Source of the DNA: a bacterium
GTDB taxonomy: Bacteria; JACRDZ01; JAQUKH01
Direction of reading: 5' to 3'
Length of the DNA: 64,000 nucleotides
Assembly (NCBI GenBank): GCA_028719205.1
Contig: JAQUKH010000005.1
Span: forward strand, 43,016 to 107,015
The position numbers and the translations under genes were made by a program. Positions 16,713 through 25,810 of the stretch are shown here, one piece after another; position 1 is the stretch's first letter, and each line of letters starts with the position of its first letter. The notes beneath the pieces were generated by a model, which was given only the letters and a program-made list of their open reading frames with translations, was not told the origin of the DNA and made no database searches.

Positions 16713-16841
16713 TCATTCCTCAGGAGGAGATCTTTTAGCCGGTTCTAAAAGAAAGCAATATATAACAATCCAGACTATCATTGCCAACAACACCTTACCC
16801 CCCTCCTTCCAATGACGAAACCTGTTTATTATGTATTCCAT
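16713..16841 (-). CDS. Possible small membrane protein (42 aa)
   Basis: A minus-strand ORF that begins MEYIINRFRHWKEGGK and continues with one hydrophobic segment (VLLAMIVWIVIYCFLL) before a charged end (AKRSPPEE). A GGAAGGAGGGGGG stretch inside it could instead serve a GTG start at codon 17. There is no homology I can name. It is the only gene-like object in the 319-base gap 16598-16916, which is otherwise featureless. Confidence 0.25.
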   Translation of the reverse strand: MEYIINRFRHWKEGGKVLLAMIVWIVIYCFLLEPAKRSPPEE

Positions 16842-16916
16842 AATATTTTAATCGTCAATTAGAATTCAGGATTTTTGGCAGGCCAAATGCAGCAGCAAAC
16901 TAAAATTTAACAAATT

Positions 16917-18704
16917 TTATGATTCTTTTCGATCTTTAACAGGCAGATAAACAGTAACGATAGTCCCTTTCCCGATTCCCTTAGAAAACACTTCAATTTT
17001 CCCGTTATGCATTTCAACTATTTCTTTACTAATTGTAAGGCCGAGGCCCGTGCCGGGCACCGCGGGATGGCGTTTAAAATAACGTGTAAAAATATTTTCC
17101 TTAATTTCAGGCGATATTCCGCATCCGGTATCTTTAACCTCAATTTTTATAAATTCACCTGCTAAACTTACTGATACAGTTATAAAACCTTTCTCAGTAA
17201 ACTTTATCGCGTTATCAATAATATTATTTAAAAGAATTTTTATTTCCAGCGGATCGGCAAAAATATTTTCTGCTTCTTTTTTGATATCTATTTTAAATCT
17301 AAGCTTTTTTTCATATAATATATATTGATTATTTTTTAATATCTCTTCTATCAGTTTTTTTACCGAAAAGATAATTTTATTTAAGCCTTTTTTCCTTTTT
17401 AACACAAAAGTTGCTAATATATTATTCACATCTTCGCTTAAACGTTTCAGATTATTTGATATTATTTCCTGAGTTTTCATTATCTTATTCATATCATTAT
17501 TTTTTATTGCCTGCTGGTTTATATCCTGAGCCATCTTGATCATCGCGATCGGAGTTTTTAATTCATGTGATACTTCACGGAACGCGTTTTCTTTCATTAT
17601 TTCTATTTTTTTCCGTTCAGTAATATCAGCACCGTACAAATTGATATACTTCTGATCTAATATGGGCTTTAAGGTATATGAATATATTTTATTTCCGACT
17701 ACAGTTTCCAGGTCACTAATAGTTGTTTTATTTTTAAAAGCCTTATTGACCATATTGATTATATTATTCGGAAGTATATTAAATATATCTTTTTCTGAAA
17801 ATCCTATTTTTTTCAAAAGCTTTAACGTCGCGGGATTTTTATATAAAATTTCACCTTTTTCGTTCATTCTTAAAACAGGATTTGGATTTTCAAAAGGGAA
17901 TTTAGAAGCCTTAGATATTTCATCTTCTATTTGCTTGCGGCTGGTAATATCTTCAATAACAGCTACTAAATATTTAATACTGCCTGAAGAATCGTGTATT
18001 GCGGAAACTGTTAGATCAACCCAGACAATTGAACCGTCTTTGCAAATATATCGTTTATCTCTTTTGTAATGATCTATTTTTTTACTGATCAACCGTTTAA
18101 AATTCTCATAGTCGATATTAATATCATCAGGGTGAGTTATATCCTTAAATGTTTTTTTTACAAGCTCATCATGTGTATAACCGACAATATCACAATATTT
18201 CTGGTTAATAAAAATCCATTTGCCGTCAAGCCCTACATGGCTCATTCCGACCACGGCTTGTTCAAATGTGTTACGAAAACGTTCTTCACTTTCTTTTAAT
18301 GCCTCTTCTATCTGCCTGCGGTCAGTAATATCCACGATGGTGCCGGATACAACATCACCTTCTATCCGCATGCATAAATATGTGAATATCTCTTTTCCTG
18401 TCTTGCTGACAAATTCAACTTCATTACCCTCAACATAATGCTTTTTATTAAGCAAACTAACGATTTCATCCCGCTCTTTAGGATTTTTATATAAAATCCT
18501 GGCTCCACCGCGCTTATTTATTTCCTCTATGGACTTATATTCAAGCATTTTAAGCAATGGTTTATTCATAAACAATACTTTCCCTCTCTTACTGCTCTTA
18601 AAAACCCCCACTAATGTATTATCGATAATACTGCTTACTATTATTTCTTCGGGTTGTTTATGTTCAGCTTTGTCAACTATTAATTCTTTTACTTTTTTTT
18701 TCAT
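16917..18704 (-). CDS. PAS-domain sensor histidine kinase
   Basis: A cytosolic kinase of 595 residues with no membrane segment. Start chosen at ATG 18704, 8 bases after AAGGAG; the in-frame GTG at 18713 is too close to that site. It has three PAS-type domains (about residues 20-125, 135-255 and 260-365; the second has the GYTHDEL and VIEDIT PAC signature). A HisKA helix carries the phosphorylated His in FREVSHELKTPIAM. The ATPase domain has N (NNIIDNAIKFTEKG), G1 (DTGCGIS) and G2 (GTGLGLTISKEIVEMHNGKI) boxes. No response regulator is adjacent; the next gene upstream, 12 bases away, encodes an outer-membrane-like protein. Confidence 0.92.
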   Translation of the reverse strand: MKKKVKELIVDKAEHKQPEEIIVSSIIDNTLVGVFKSSKRGKVLFMNKPLLKMLEYKSIEEINKRGGARILYKNPKERDEIVSLLNKKHYVEGNEVEFVSKTGKEIFTYLCMRIEGDVVSGTIVDITDRRQIEEALKESEERFRNTFEQAVVGMSHVGLDGKWIFINQKYCDIVGYTHDELVKKTFKDITHPDDINIDYENFKRLISKKIDHYKRDKRYICKDGSIVWVDLTVSAIHDSSGSIKYLVAVIEDITSRKQIEDEISKASKFPFENPNPVLRMNEKGEILYKNPATLKLLKKIGFSEKDIFNILPNNIINMVNKAFKNKTTISDLETVVGNKIYSYTLKPILDQKYINLYGADITERKKIEIMKENAFREVSHELKTPIAMIKMAQDINQQAIKNNDMNKIMKTQEIISNNLKRLSEDVNNILATFVLKRKKGLNKIIFSVKKLIEEILKNNQYILYEKKLRFKIDIKKEAENIFADPLEIKILLNNIIDNAIKFTEKGFITVSVSLAGEFIKIEVKDTGCGISPEIKENIFTRYFKRHPAVPGTGLGLTISKEIVEMHNGKIEVFSKGIGKGTIVTVYLPVKDRKES

Positions 18705-18716
18705 ATCAGTCACTCC

Positions 18717-19679
18717 TTAAAAAACCCCGTCTATCCCAAGCCGTAGACCGTATATTTTCCTGAAATTTTCATCCGCGGGGAATTCCAGTTGAGGCGCAAT
18801 GTCAAAAAACATCCAGGGATCGATCAATTGCACTCTGTAAACAATATCTGTCCTGTATTTATCAACATCATAAAAAGGTTCAGTATGCGCAAACCCGCTA
18901 ACCCGCCAGAAAATAATCCTCTCCCTTTTTACCAAGTCATAACTTAATATAAAACTCTGTTCCAGCGCGAATCCCTTTGTCGTCTTTGAATATAAACCGG
19001 CTGTGATCGCCCTGAAAAGCATTTTTTCTGAAAACGGATAATCAAAGTCAACCTGGGTTAATTCTCCAAAACCATTATCACTATACCAGAAAACAGACTG
19101 GTGGAAATTCGCCGTCCAGCTTTTGATCTTAATACTGCTTCTTAACAATTTCACACGGCTGTATACAACTGTCCTTTTATCACGGATAGTAATTCCGGTT
19201 CCGAGAGAAAGTACTAATCTTTTTAATTTAAGTAAATAAAATTTTATTCCTGTGCTTACTTCTTCAGCATTTCCGTCAAGAAGCTCCGAACTGGGTAAAT
19301 TATCCCTTTCATTGTTATTTATTAATATCGATAAATACGGAAAATACAAACTAACATTTATTTTTGTCTTGAATTCCGGATCTTTCCCCTCTTCCTTAAG
19401 GCCCTCATACCTGAGCAGGAACTTATCTTCCTGCTGTATATCATCGTATTCCTTATCCTGAAAAAGGTATTCATCTATTTTCTGGGTAATTGACCTGAAA
19501 TTTTTTCCGATATTTTCTCTTTGCCTGCTTAAGAACCTGGAGGTATTTGTTTTGTTATTGGTATTGTTAATTACCGGTTCTTCTTGAGCATCGGTAATGC
19601 AATTAAATATAATTATAAAAACTAAACCAAAAAATATGATTATTTTTTTATTTTTTATATCTTCCCAAGAATGTCCCAT
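18717..19679 (-). CDS. Exported outer-membrane-like protein
   Basis: A 320-residue protein. After a short polar start there is an export signal (IIIFFGLVFIIIFNCITDAQ), then an Asn/Thr-rich spacer. A region of alternating strands follows (KINVSLYFPYLSILI, GIKFYLLKLKRLVLSLGTG, YGLRLGIDGVF) and ends in Phe, typical of a beta-barrel. No family is named. A TATAAT sits only 8 bases before the ATG and no ribosome site is visible, so either the message is near-leaderless or the true start differs. It ends 12 bases before the histidine kinase gene and probably shares its transcript. Confidence 0.6.
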   Translation of the reverse strand: MGHSWEDIKNKKIIIFFGLVFIIIFNCITDAQEEPVINNTNNKTNTSRFLSRQRENIGKNFRSITQKIDEYLFQDKEYDDIQQEDKFLLRYEGLKEEGKDPEFKTKINVSLYFPYLSILINNNERDNLPSSELLDGNAEEVSTGIKFYLLKLKRLVLSLGTGITIRDKRTVVYSRVKLLRSSIKIKSWTANFHQSVFWYSDNGFGELTQVDFDYPFSEKMLFRAITAGLYSKTTKGFALEQSFILSYDLVKRERIIFWRVSGFAHTEPFYDVDKYRTDIVYRVQLIDPWMFFDIAPQLEFPADENFRKIYGLRLGIDGVF

Positions 19680-19721
19680 ATTTTTGGATTATACCAAATA
19701 TTCAAGGATATTTAATATAAT

Positions 19722-19759
19722 AAAAAAAGCAGCACAATAAAAATCTGCTGCTTTTTTTT
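19722..19759. terminator. Bidirectional intrinsic terminator
   Basis: A 7-bp stem AGCAGCA (19728-19734) / TGCTGCT (19746-19752) is flanked by an A run on the left and eight T on the right, so it can act on both strands. It serves mainly the minus-strand gene ending at 19802. A second hairpin, CCAGCATA/TATGCTGG (19760-19785), is stacked next to it. Confidence 0.75.
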
Positions 19760-19801
19760 CCAGCATACACTCACGTTTATGCTGGATTTATATTTCTTTA
19801 T

Positions 19802-20536
19802 TTAACTGTTAAAAATAATCTTTCTTTTATGCCTTATTCCTCTTAAATTAAATCTTTCAATACGCATTTTTTTATGCACAATAACCGTCATTACGCCATT
19901 ATCACAATTATTTTCTTCAATAAAATCCCTTATTGATTTAAGCTGGACCCATGTCAGGAATTTCTGGCATTCACGAAGTATCTCTCTGATCTCCTGGAAA
20001 CCCAGTTTAGCCAGGACAACCATTGAATCACCTGTATCCCAAAAACATTCTTCCATCGCGCTCAAATCCATTTTTTCAACACTATGCGCCGCTATTTCGA
20101 CAAATCTTTCAATTTTGCCATTGTCCATCCACACGAACTGTTTCTTTAAATGGATCCTGATCAGGTCAGCCTGGCAAGTAACTTTCACATTTTTAACTTT
20201 TAGACGGCTATCTTCCATAATTTTATAATGCAGCGGTTCATTAATATTATTGCGCCACTTTTTTATCAAAAAAACTTTTTTACCATTGGTAGCTTTAAAA
20301 TATCCGACTTGCGCCTTATCCCTGCAGGACATTTTGCTGATGGATGAATCTTCTAAAACACTTAATTCCCGTAAATGATGGCCCTTATGTTCAATTGTAA
20401 AATCTTTATAATCATCTTTGGGAACCGAAATAAAATCATTTAAATTCTTATCAAAAACAAAAATCGGAGCATTATCATGATCTGTCTTTCTCAAGATCTT
20501 ATTGCATTCCAGACAATGTATAATATCTTTATTCAT
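19802..20536 (-). CDS. Unknown 244-residue Cys-containing protein coupled to the HD-GYP regulator
   Basis: A soluble protein without signal or membrane segments. The N terminus has a CxxC (HCLECNKIL) like a small zinc knuckle. A basic middle part follows (KKVFLIKKWRNN; QADLIRIHLKKQFVWMD), then an acidic helical part (MEECFWDTGDSMVVLAKLG) and a basic end. I do not recognise a family. Its start overlaps the 3' end of the HD-GYP response regulator gene by 8 bases, so the two are translationally coupled. It may be an output partner or adaptor in the same c-di-GMP-related pathway (inference). Confidence 0.7.
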   Translation of the reverse strand: MNKDIIHCLECNKILRKTDHDNAPIFVFDKNLNDFISVPKDDYKDFTIEHKGHHLRELSVLEDSSISKMSCRDKAQVGYFKATNGKKVFLIKKWRNNINEPLHYKIMEDSRLKVKNVKVTCQADLIRIHLKKQFVWMDNGKIERFVEIAAHSVEKMDLSAMEECFWDTGDSMVVLAKLGFQEIREILRECQKFLTWVQLKSIRDFIEENNCDNGVMTVIVHKKMRIERFNLRGIRHKRKIIFNS

Positions 20537-21656
20537 TAATCATCCTCCTTTTATCGGAATTATTGTCTCCCTCTTCTTCTTCCAGCAGAATTTCAATAAA
20601 TACTGCTGCGGCATTAGGATCAAACTGTGTGCCTGAACAGCGCTTAAGCTCCATAATTGCCTCTTTTCTGGTTTTTGCCTTGGAATATGGCCTATGGCTC
20701 GTCATCGCGTCATAAGAATCAACTATATTTATAATTCTTGCCCCCAACGGTATATCTTCACCCTTTAATCCAAAAGGGTATCCGGTTCCATCATAGTTTT
20801 CATGATGATGTAAAACAATCCGGATAACTTCTCCCGAACCAAACATAGGTTCGAGTATATGCGCGCCTTCTTCCGGATGTTTTCTTATAATTTTCCATTC
20901 TTCAGGATTCAAAGCCCCGCGCCTGAGAAGAATATCATTATTAATTCCAAGCTTGCCAATATCATGAAGAAAACTGGCCCTTTGAAGATCCAATCTCAAT
21001 TCAGACGTGATATTCATCTTGTTGCAAATTAAACGCGTATAATAATTAACCCTGTCCGAATGGCCATGCGTGCATGTATCCTTTGTTTCCAGGGTTCTCG
21101 ACAACACTTTAATGAAATCCAGATAATCACCTTCTTCATTGCCATCTGTCCTCTGTACATAATTTTGTATGAACGTTCTTGCCTTGTTAATGACTTCTAT
21201 TTCCTGTATTTCCCCTTCTGTATTTTGCGTTACAGGCCCTTCAGCCATTCCCAACTCTTTAAATAAACCCTTTAATTCAACATTCATACGATGCCGGCGG
21301 ATACTCTTTTTTACAACACGGTTAACTTCTTCCACATCGAATGGTTTGGAAATATAATCGAACGCCCCATATCTAATCGCCTCTTTTGCCGTATCTAATG
21401 TGCCAAAACCTGTTACAACTATAACTTCAACATTAGGGTTATAAGTCTTAATGGCCTTTAAAGTAGTTATTCCATCCATCTCCGGCATTCTAAGGTCCAA
21501 AGTGATCAGGTCATATTCATCTCTATACAATTTCACGAGAGCGTCTTTACCGTTAATTGCCAAGGCTACGTTATAAGTATTTTTTAAAACCTGCCTCAAG
21601 GATTCACGGGCTCCAAGCTCATCATCCACTATTAAAACATTTGCCTGAGATTTCAT
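20529..21656 (-). CDS. Response regulator with HD-GYP domain
   Basis: A 375-residue protein. The receiver domain (residues 1-125) has the phospho-acceptor Asp in YDLITLDLRMPEMDG and Lys in FDYISKPFDVEEV. The HD-GYP domain (about 180-365) has the HD pair in ASFLHDIGKLGI, the HPEEGAHIL motif, the GYP motif HHHENYDGTGYPFGLKGEDIP and DSYDAMTSHRPY. HD-GYP domains hydrolyse cyclic di-GMP, so phosphorylation probably controls c-di-GMP turnover. No cognate kinase is next to it. The NtrC-like pair lies upstream across a 240-base gap. Confidence 0.93.
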   Translation of the reverse strand: MKSQANVLIVDDELGARESLRQVLKNTYNVALAINGKDALVKLYRDEYDLITLDLRMPEMDGITTLKAIKTYNPNVEVIVVTGFGTLDTAKEAIRYGAFDYISKPFDVEEVNRVVKKSIRRHRMNVELKGLFKELGMAEGPVTQNTEGEIQEIEVINKARTFIQNYVQRTDGNEEGDYLDFIKVLSRTLETKDTCTHGHSDRVNYYTRLICNKMNITSELRLDLQRASFLHDIGKLGINNDILLRRGALNPEEWKIIRKHPEEGAHILEPMFGSGEVIRIVLHHHENYDGTGYPFGLKGEDIPLGARIINIVDSYDAMTSHRPYSKAKTRKEAIMELKRCSGTQFDPNAAAVFIEILLEEEEGDNNSDKRRMINE

Positions 21657-21841
21657 AACTGTTCCTTTCTTTGTACACCAAGCGGTTATGCTTTGATGTA
21701 ATTATATCCCCTCGCTAATATTAATATGCAATTAATATGCCAGAGAACTATAAAAGCGGAATATATTTTGATAACTACTTATAAATAAAAGATATTTATT
21801 TTTTATGGATTTTTTTTACGAATCTGAATACGAAGCCTGGA

Positions 21842-21881
21842 TGTGGTATTTATAACACACTGATAAGGTTTTTATACCACA
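21842..21881. other. Inverted repeat in the 240-base intergenic gap
   Basis: TGTGGTAT (21842-21849) and ATACCACA (21874-21881) form a perfect 8-bp inverted repeat with a 24-base loop, just 3' of the NtrC-like gene. There is no T run, so it is not a standard terminator. It could be an operator or an RNA hairpin. The rest of 21657-21896 shows no recognisable signal. Confidence 0.3.
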
Positions 21882-21896
21882 GTTAGGGGGGGAAGG

Positions 21897-23282
21897 TTAC
21901 ATAAACTCAGTTTTATCGAGATTGAACTTTTTTAGTTTTAAAAAGAAATTTTTCCGGTCCATATCTGCTTCTTGCGCGGCGTGACTGATATTCCCGTTAT
22001 GCTTATTCAGTAATTCAATAAAATATTGCTTCTCAAATTTTTCTTTCGCGTCTTTAAATGTGGATGCGGTTAACTCCTGATTTATTATAGCATCAGAATT
22101 CTCCATTTTAAATTCGTGAGGAAGATCTCCCGCCTTAATAACATTATCCGGACAGATAGTTGCCAATCTTTCCATAGCATTTTCTAATTCACGTATATTG
22201 CCGGGCCAATGGTAGCTCTTCATTATTTCCATAGCTTCAGGCGATATAATTTTCTTTTCTTTATGTTCTTCACTGCTTATTTTTTCAAGAAAATGTTCCG
22301 CTAATAAGGGAATATCATTTTTTCTCATTCTTAAAGGGGGAATAAAAATAGGAACAACATTTATACGATAAAATAGATCCGCTCTGAAACGGTTCTCATT
22401 AACTTCTTTTTGAAGGTCTTTATTGGTTGCAGTAACCAAACGGATATCCACTGAAATATTATCGGATCCTCCCACTCTCGTAAATTCCTTTTCCTGCAGG
22501 ACACGAAGGATCTTCGCCTGAGTCATAACGCTCAACTCCCCGATCTCATCCAGAAAGAGCGTCCCCTCATGTGCCAGTTCAAACTTTCCGGGCCGCTGTC
22601 TGAAAGCATCCGTAAACGCGCCTTTCTCATGCCCGAAGAGCTCAGATTCGATCAAGGTATCAGGAATTGCCGCGCAATTAATCGCGATAAAGGGTTTATT
22701 TGTCCTGGGGCTGTGATAATGGATCGCTTTTGCCACTAATTCCTTGCCTGTTCCGCTCTCGCCATGAATAAGGATCGTAGCCTTGGTTTGGGCGGCTTGC
22801 TTAATTAATGTATTGACATCTTTTACATCCCGGCTGGTGCCTATAATATCTTCTATTCTATAGGACCTCTTTACCTCAGACCTGAGATGTTTGACTTCTT
22901 CATATAATTCCTTATCCTTTAACGATTTTTTAACTACCAATTTCAATTCTTCAATATTAAAGGGTTTAATAATATAATCATACGCGCCGGCTTTCATCGC
23001 GTTAACCGCAGTATCAACCATTCTGGTGGCAGTGAGTATAATAACCGGCAAACTGCGCTGGGTCTGCTTTATTTTCGCCAGTGTATCCAATCCGCTCATC
23101 CCGGGCATAACAATATCAAGCATGACCAGATCAAAATCTTTCTCTTTTAAACAAATAATAGCGTCCTCTCCGTTACCTGCCATAACAATATCATACATAT
23201 CATTAAAAACCATACGGAGCGATTCGCGGCTGCTCATCTCATCATCAACTATTAATAATTTCTTTTTTATTTTATTTATCAT
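21897..23282 (-). CDS. Sigma-54-dependent response regulator (NtrC family)
   Basis: A 461-residue activator. The receiver domain (residues 5-125) has its Asp in FDLVMLDIVMPGMSG. The central AAA+ domain has Walker A GESGTGKE, the sigma-54 contact loop ELFGHEKGAFTDA (the common GAFTDA variant), Walker B GTLFLDEIGEL and the arginine finger in LFYRINVVPIF. A Fis-type helix-turn-helix forms the C terminus (LNKHNGNISHAAQEADMDRKNFFLKL). It activates sigma-54 promoters when phosphorylated. Its start overlaps the end of the upstream AAA+/kinase gene by 11 bases, so that kinase is almost certainly its partner. Confidence 0.95.
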   Translation of the reverse strand: MINKIKKKLLIVDDEMSSRESLRMVFNDMYDIVMAGNGEDAIICLKEKDFDLVMLDIVMPGMSGLDTLAKIKQTQRSLPVIILTATRMVDTAVNAMKAGAYDYIIKPFNIEELKLVVKKSLKDKELYEEVKHLRSEVKRSYRIEDIIGTSRDVKDVNTLIKQAAQTKATILIHGESGTGKELVAKAIHYHSPRTNKPFIAINCAAIPDTLIESELFGHEKGAFTDAFRQRPGKFELAHEGTLFLDEIGELSVMTQAKILRVLQEKEFTRVGGSDNISVDIRLVTATNKDLQKEVNENRFRADLFYRINVVPIFIPPLRMRKNDIPLLAEHFLEKISSEEHKEKKIISPEAMEIMKSYHWPGNIRELENAMERLATICPDNVIKAGDLPHEFKMENSDAIINQELTASTFKDAKEKFEKQYFIELLNKHNGNISHAAQEADMDRKNFFLKLKKFNLDKTEFM

Positions 23283-25755
23283 GACTTTTTATTTTATTTT
23301 GTTCTACAGGAAGGTTTATCGAAATCGTAGTACCCTGGCCTTCCACGCTTTTAATTTTTATTATTCCATTGTGCCCTTCTATGATCTGGTGAACAATAGT
23401 TAAACCTAATCCCACGGCGCCGTATTTTGTAGTAAAAAACGGATTAAAGATCTTATTTAAATTATTTTCATCAATCCCGCATCCGGTATCCTGAACGATG
23501 ATCTCAACAAAATCACCTTCTGTAAGAAAAGATTCATCATACAGCTTTTCGTCCAGATTCCTCAATTGCCTTAATTTCTGATTTTTTACAACAATTGAAA
23601 CAACTCCTCCTTTGGGCATTGATTCAATCGCATTAGCTAACACATTACAAAAAACAATTTTAATCTGTTCGGGATCCAGTAAAATATCAAAAGTATCTCC
23701 CTCAAAATCCTGTTTTATCTCTATCTTTCTTTTAAGGATCTCATCTTCCAGAATATTCAGAGATCCAAGCACAATCCCCTCTATTTTGTGCCTGCTGAAA
23801 TTCGGATTACCTAAATGAGAAAAATTTACCAGTTTCTCGATCAAATTATCCAGCCGTTCGATCTCTTTGGTTACAACCTCATAATAATTATTCCTGAACT
23901 CTTTATCATTAAATTTCTGCGGCAAAAGCTGAGTAAAGGTTTTTATTGAAACTAACGGATTTTTTATTTCATGAGCCAAACCCGTTGCCAGTGTAGTTAA
24001 AGATTCCAGCCTTTCTGTCCGCCTGATCTGAGTTTCGATCTGCAGGCCTTCTGAAAGGTCAGCAAAAACAACAATCACTCCAACCAGATTACCGGCTTCA
24101 TCTCTTAAGTGAGATGTGCTCATGCCGATAGTAACCATCACTTTGTCTTTGGTTGGGATCTTCAATTCAACCCGGACATAAGCTTTTCCTTCTATCAAGG
24201 CGCCAGATATGATCTCAGCAAACTTACTGCCTATTATGCTGACATCTTTGCCTAAAACATCTTCTACCTTATATCCTGTTATATTTTCGGCACGTTTATT
24301 AAAAGTTGTAACCTTATTTTTTATATTAACGGTAATTATCCCGCTCATAATGTTTTTTAAAATATTTTCCTTGGCATCTTTTGTTTCTAAAATATGGCTG
24401 TAAGTTAACGCGCTCTTTATGGCGCTTGCAGCCTGGGCGGAAAGAATATAAAAAAGCTCCAAATCAGGCACTGTATCATTTTTTAGCTTTTTATCAAATC
24501 CTAAATTACAAAATCCGATAAGAAAACCCTCGATGATCAGCGGAGCACAAATATCAGCATTAATATCCTCCATAAACTTGGCCATCTCACTATATTCCGG
24601 ATATACTAATTTATTTTTTAACTCACTGAGGATCAAGATCTTACCATCATCCACTAAAAGCTTGACTAATTGTTTGGAAGGTTTAAAATAAAATTTTTCT
24701 TTTAACTCTTCGGAAAGGCCAACCATATCTTTTATACTATATTCCCAATCGGAATTATCGAGAAGCAGGAGAGATATACTCTCTCCATGCATAACCTCAA
24801 GGATCATATTAATAATAGTTTTTAACAATTCATTTATATTTAAAATGCAATTGATCACATGGCTGAATTTTTTGATCGTTTCACGGTAATATAAATCATC
24901 AGAAGGAGTTATTTGTTTATCTAAAAAGGAGGTGTCAGATTTTAAATTATCAATTAATATTCCGGAGCTGATATCACAGGGAACAGTTTCATTTTTAATT
25001 TCAGGGATATCTGATAAACGTTCTTTGGGAAAGATTATGTCTCTTGGGGATATATATTCATTTTCAGCTAAAACAGCCGCCCGTTTTATCACACTTTCTA
25101 ATTCCCGCATATTACCGGGCCAATCGTATGCTGTCAAAACCTCCAATGCTTCTTTAGAAAAACCCTTTAAAATATTTTGTTTATTATTCCTGATTATTTT
25201 TTCAGCTATTAACGGAATATCATTTTTTCGATGACGGAGCGGAATAAGATTAATAGTCAGGACCGAGAGCCTGTAATATAAATTTTCATTAAAATTATTT
25301 TTTAAAACTTCGCTATAAAGATCCTGCCGGGTAATACCTATAAATCGCATATCTACCTGATACGGATAAAGGCCTTCCATGACATCCAGCAATCTGGCCT
25401 GAACCGCAGTATCAGTCTTATCGATCCCGGAAATTAATAAAGTCCCCGAATCAGCCAGAGTCAGGGCATAGATATTTTCGCTTTTGGAATCCAAATCTTT
25501 TTTGATCCCGAAAAGCTCGCAATATAAATCCGAAGGAGAAAACACCGCGCAGTTAACGCTCACAAAAGGCCTGCCGCAGCGCGCACTTCCCCTATGGATC
25601 GCCTGAGCTATGATACCTTTACCTGTTCCTTTTTCCCCTTGAATCAATACAGGTAGGTCACTTTGGCCGGCTTTTTCCACTAAATGGCTCAATTCCTGCC
25701 CGGACGCACCGATACCGTTCAAATAAATTTCTTTTGCCTCTTCGAAACTAATCAT
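23272..25755 (-). CDS. Histidine kinase with N-terminal degenerate sigma-54-type AAA+ domain, GAF and PAS
   Basis: An 827-residue protein with an odd architecture. Residues 1-240 match a sigma-54 activator AAA+ module: Walker A-like GEKGTGKG, then CELFGIKKDLDSK where GAFTGA should be. LADSGTLLISGIDK stands where the Walker B FLDEI should be, and YDWPGNMRELE follows. The sigma-54 contact loop and the catalytic Asp-Glu are thus missing. Residues about 285-450 are GAF-like and about 460-575 PAS. The kinase core has His in GLAHEIKNPLVSI, N box ANAIESMPKGG and G boxes DTGCGID and GLGLTIVHQIIEGHNG. It overlaps the NtrC-like gene by 11 bases. The AAA+ part probably senses or oligomerises with the regulator. 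Confidence 0.9.
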   Translation of the reverse strand: MISFEEAKEIYLNGIGASGQELSHLVEKAGQSDLPVLIQGEKGTGKGIIAQAIHRGSARCGRPFVSVNCAVFSPSDLYCELFGIKKDLDSKSENIYALTLADSGTLLISGIDKTDTAVQARLLDVMEGLYPYQVDMRFIGITRQDLYSEVLKNNFNENLYYRLSVLTINLIPLRHRKNDIPLIAEKIIRNNKQNILKGFSKEALEVLTAYDWPGNMRELESVIKRAAVLAENEYISPRDIIFPKERLSDIPEIKNETVPCDISSGILIDNLKSDTSFLDKQITPSDDLYYRETIKKFSHVINCILNINELLKTIINMILEVMHGESISLLLLDNSDWEYSIKDMVGLSEELKEKFYFKPSKQLVKLLVDDGKILILSELKNKLVYPEYSEMAKFMEDINADICAPLIIEGFLIGFCNLGFDKKLKNDTVPDLELFYILSAQAASAIKSALTYSHILETKDAKENILKNIMSGIITVNIKNKVTTFNKRAENITGYKVEDVLGKDVSIIGSKFAEIISGALIEGKAYVRVELKIPTKDKVMVTIGMSTSHLRDEAGNLVGVIVVFADLSEGLQIETQIRRTERLESLTTLATGLAHEIKNPLVSIKTFTQLLPQKFNDKEFRNNYYEVVTKEIERLDNLIEKLVNFSHLGNPNFSRHKIEGIVLGSLNILEDEILKRKIEIKQDFEGDTFDILLDPEQIKIVFCNVLANAIESMPKGGVVSIVVKNQKLRQLRNLDEKLYDESFLTEGDFVEIIVQDTGCGIDENNLNKIFNPFFTTKYGAVGLGLTIVHQIIEGHNGIIKIKSVEGQGTTISINLPVEQNKIKSHDK

Positions 25756-25770
25756 TCCAATCCCTCGCTA

Positions 25771-25810
25771 ATGATTAATCATGCCGGTAAGGGCGTTAAA
25801 TTTAACGCCC
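25771..25810. promoter_or_regulatory. Two adjacent perfect palindromes before the AAA+/kinase gene
   Basis: ATGATTAATCAT (25771-25782) is a perfect 12-bp palindrome, and GGGCGTTAAATTTAACGCCC (25791-25810) is a perfect 20-bp palindrome that overlaps the stop of the TPR gene. They lie between the TPR gene and the kinase gene. The long one could be an attenuating hairpin or part of a small dispersed repeat, and the short one an operator. Roles are guesses. Confidence 0.4.

Noticed and set aside
16901..16920. AT-only hairpin at the end of the PAS kinase gene as terminator
   Set aside because: The stem has no G-C pairs beyond chance and overlaps the stop codon.
21842..21881. Terminator for the NtrC-like gene
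   Set aside because: The stem lacks a following T run on either strand.
23026..23403. 125-residue plus-strand ORF across the kinase/regulator overlap
   Set aside because: Antisense to two clearly conserved genes.
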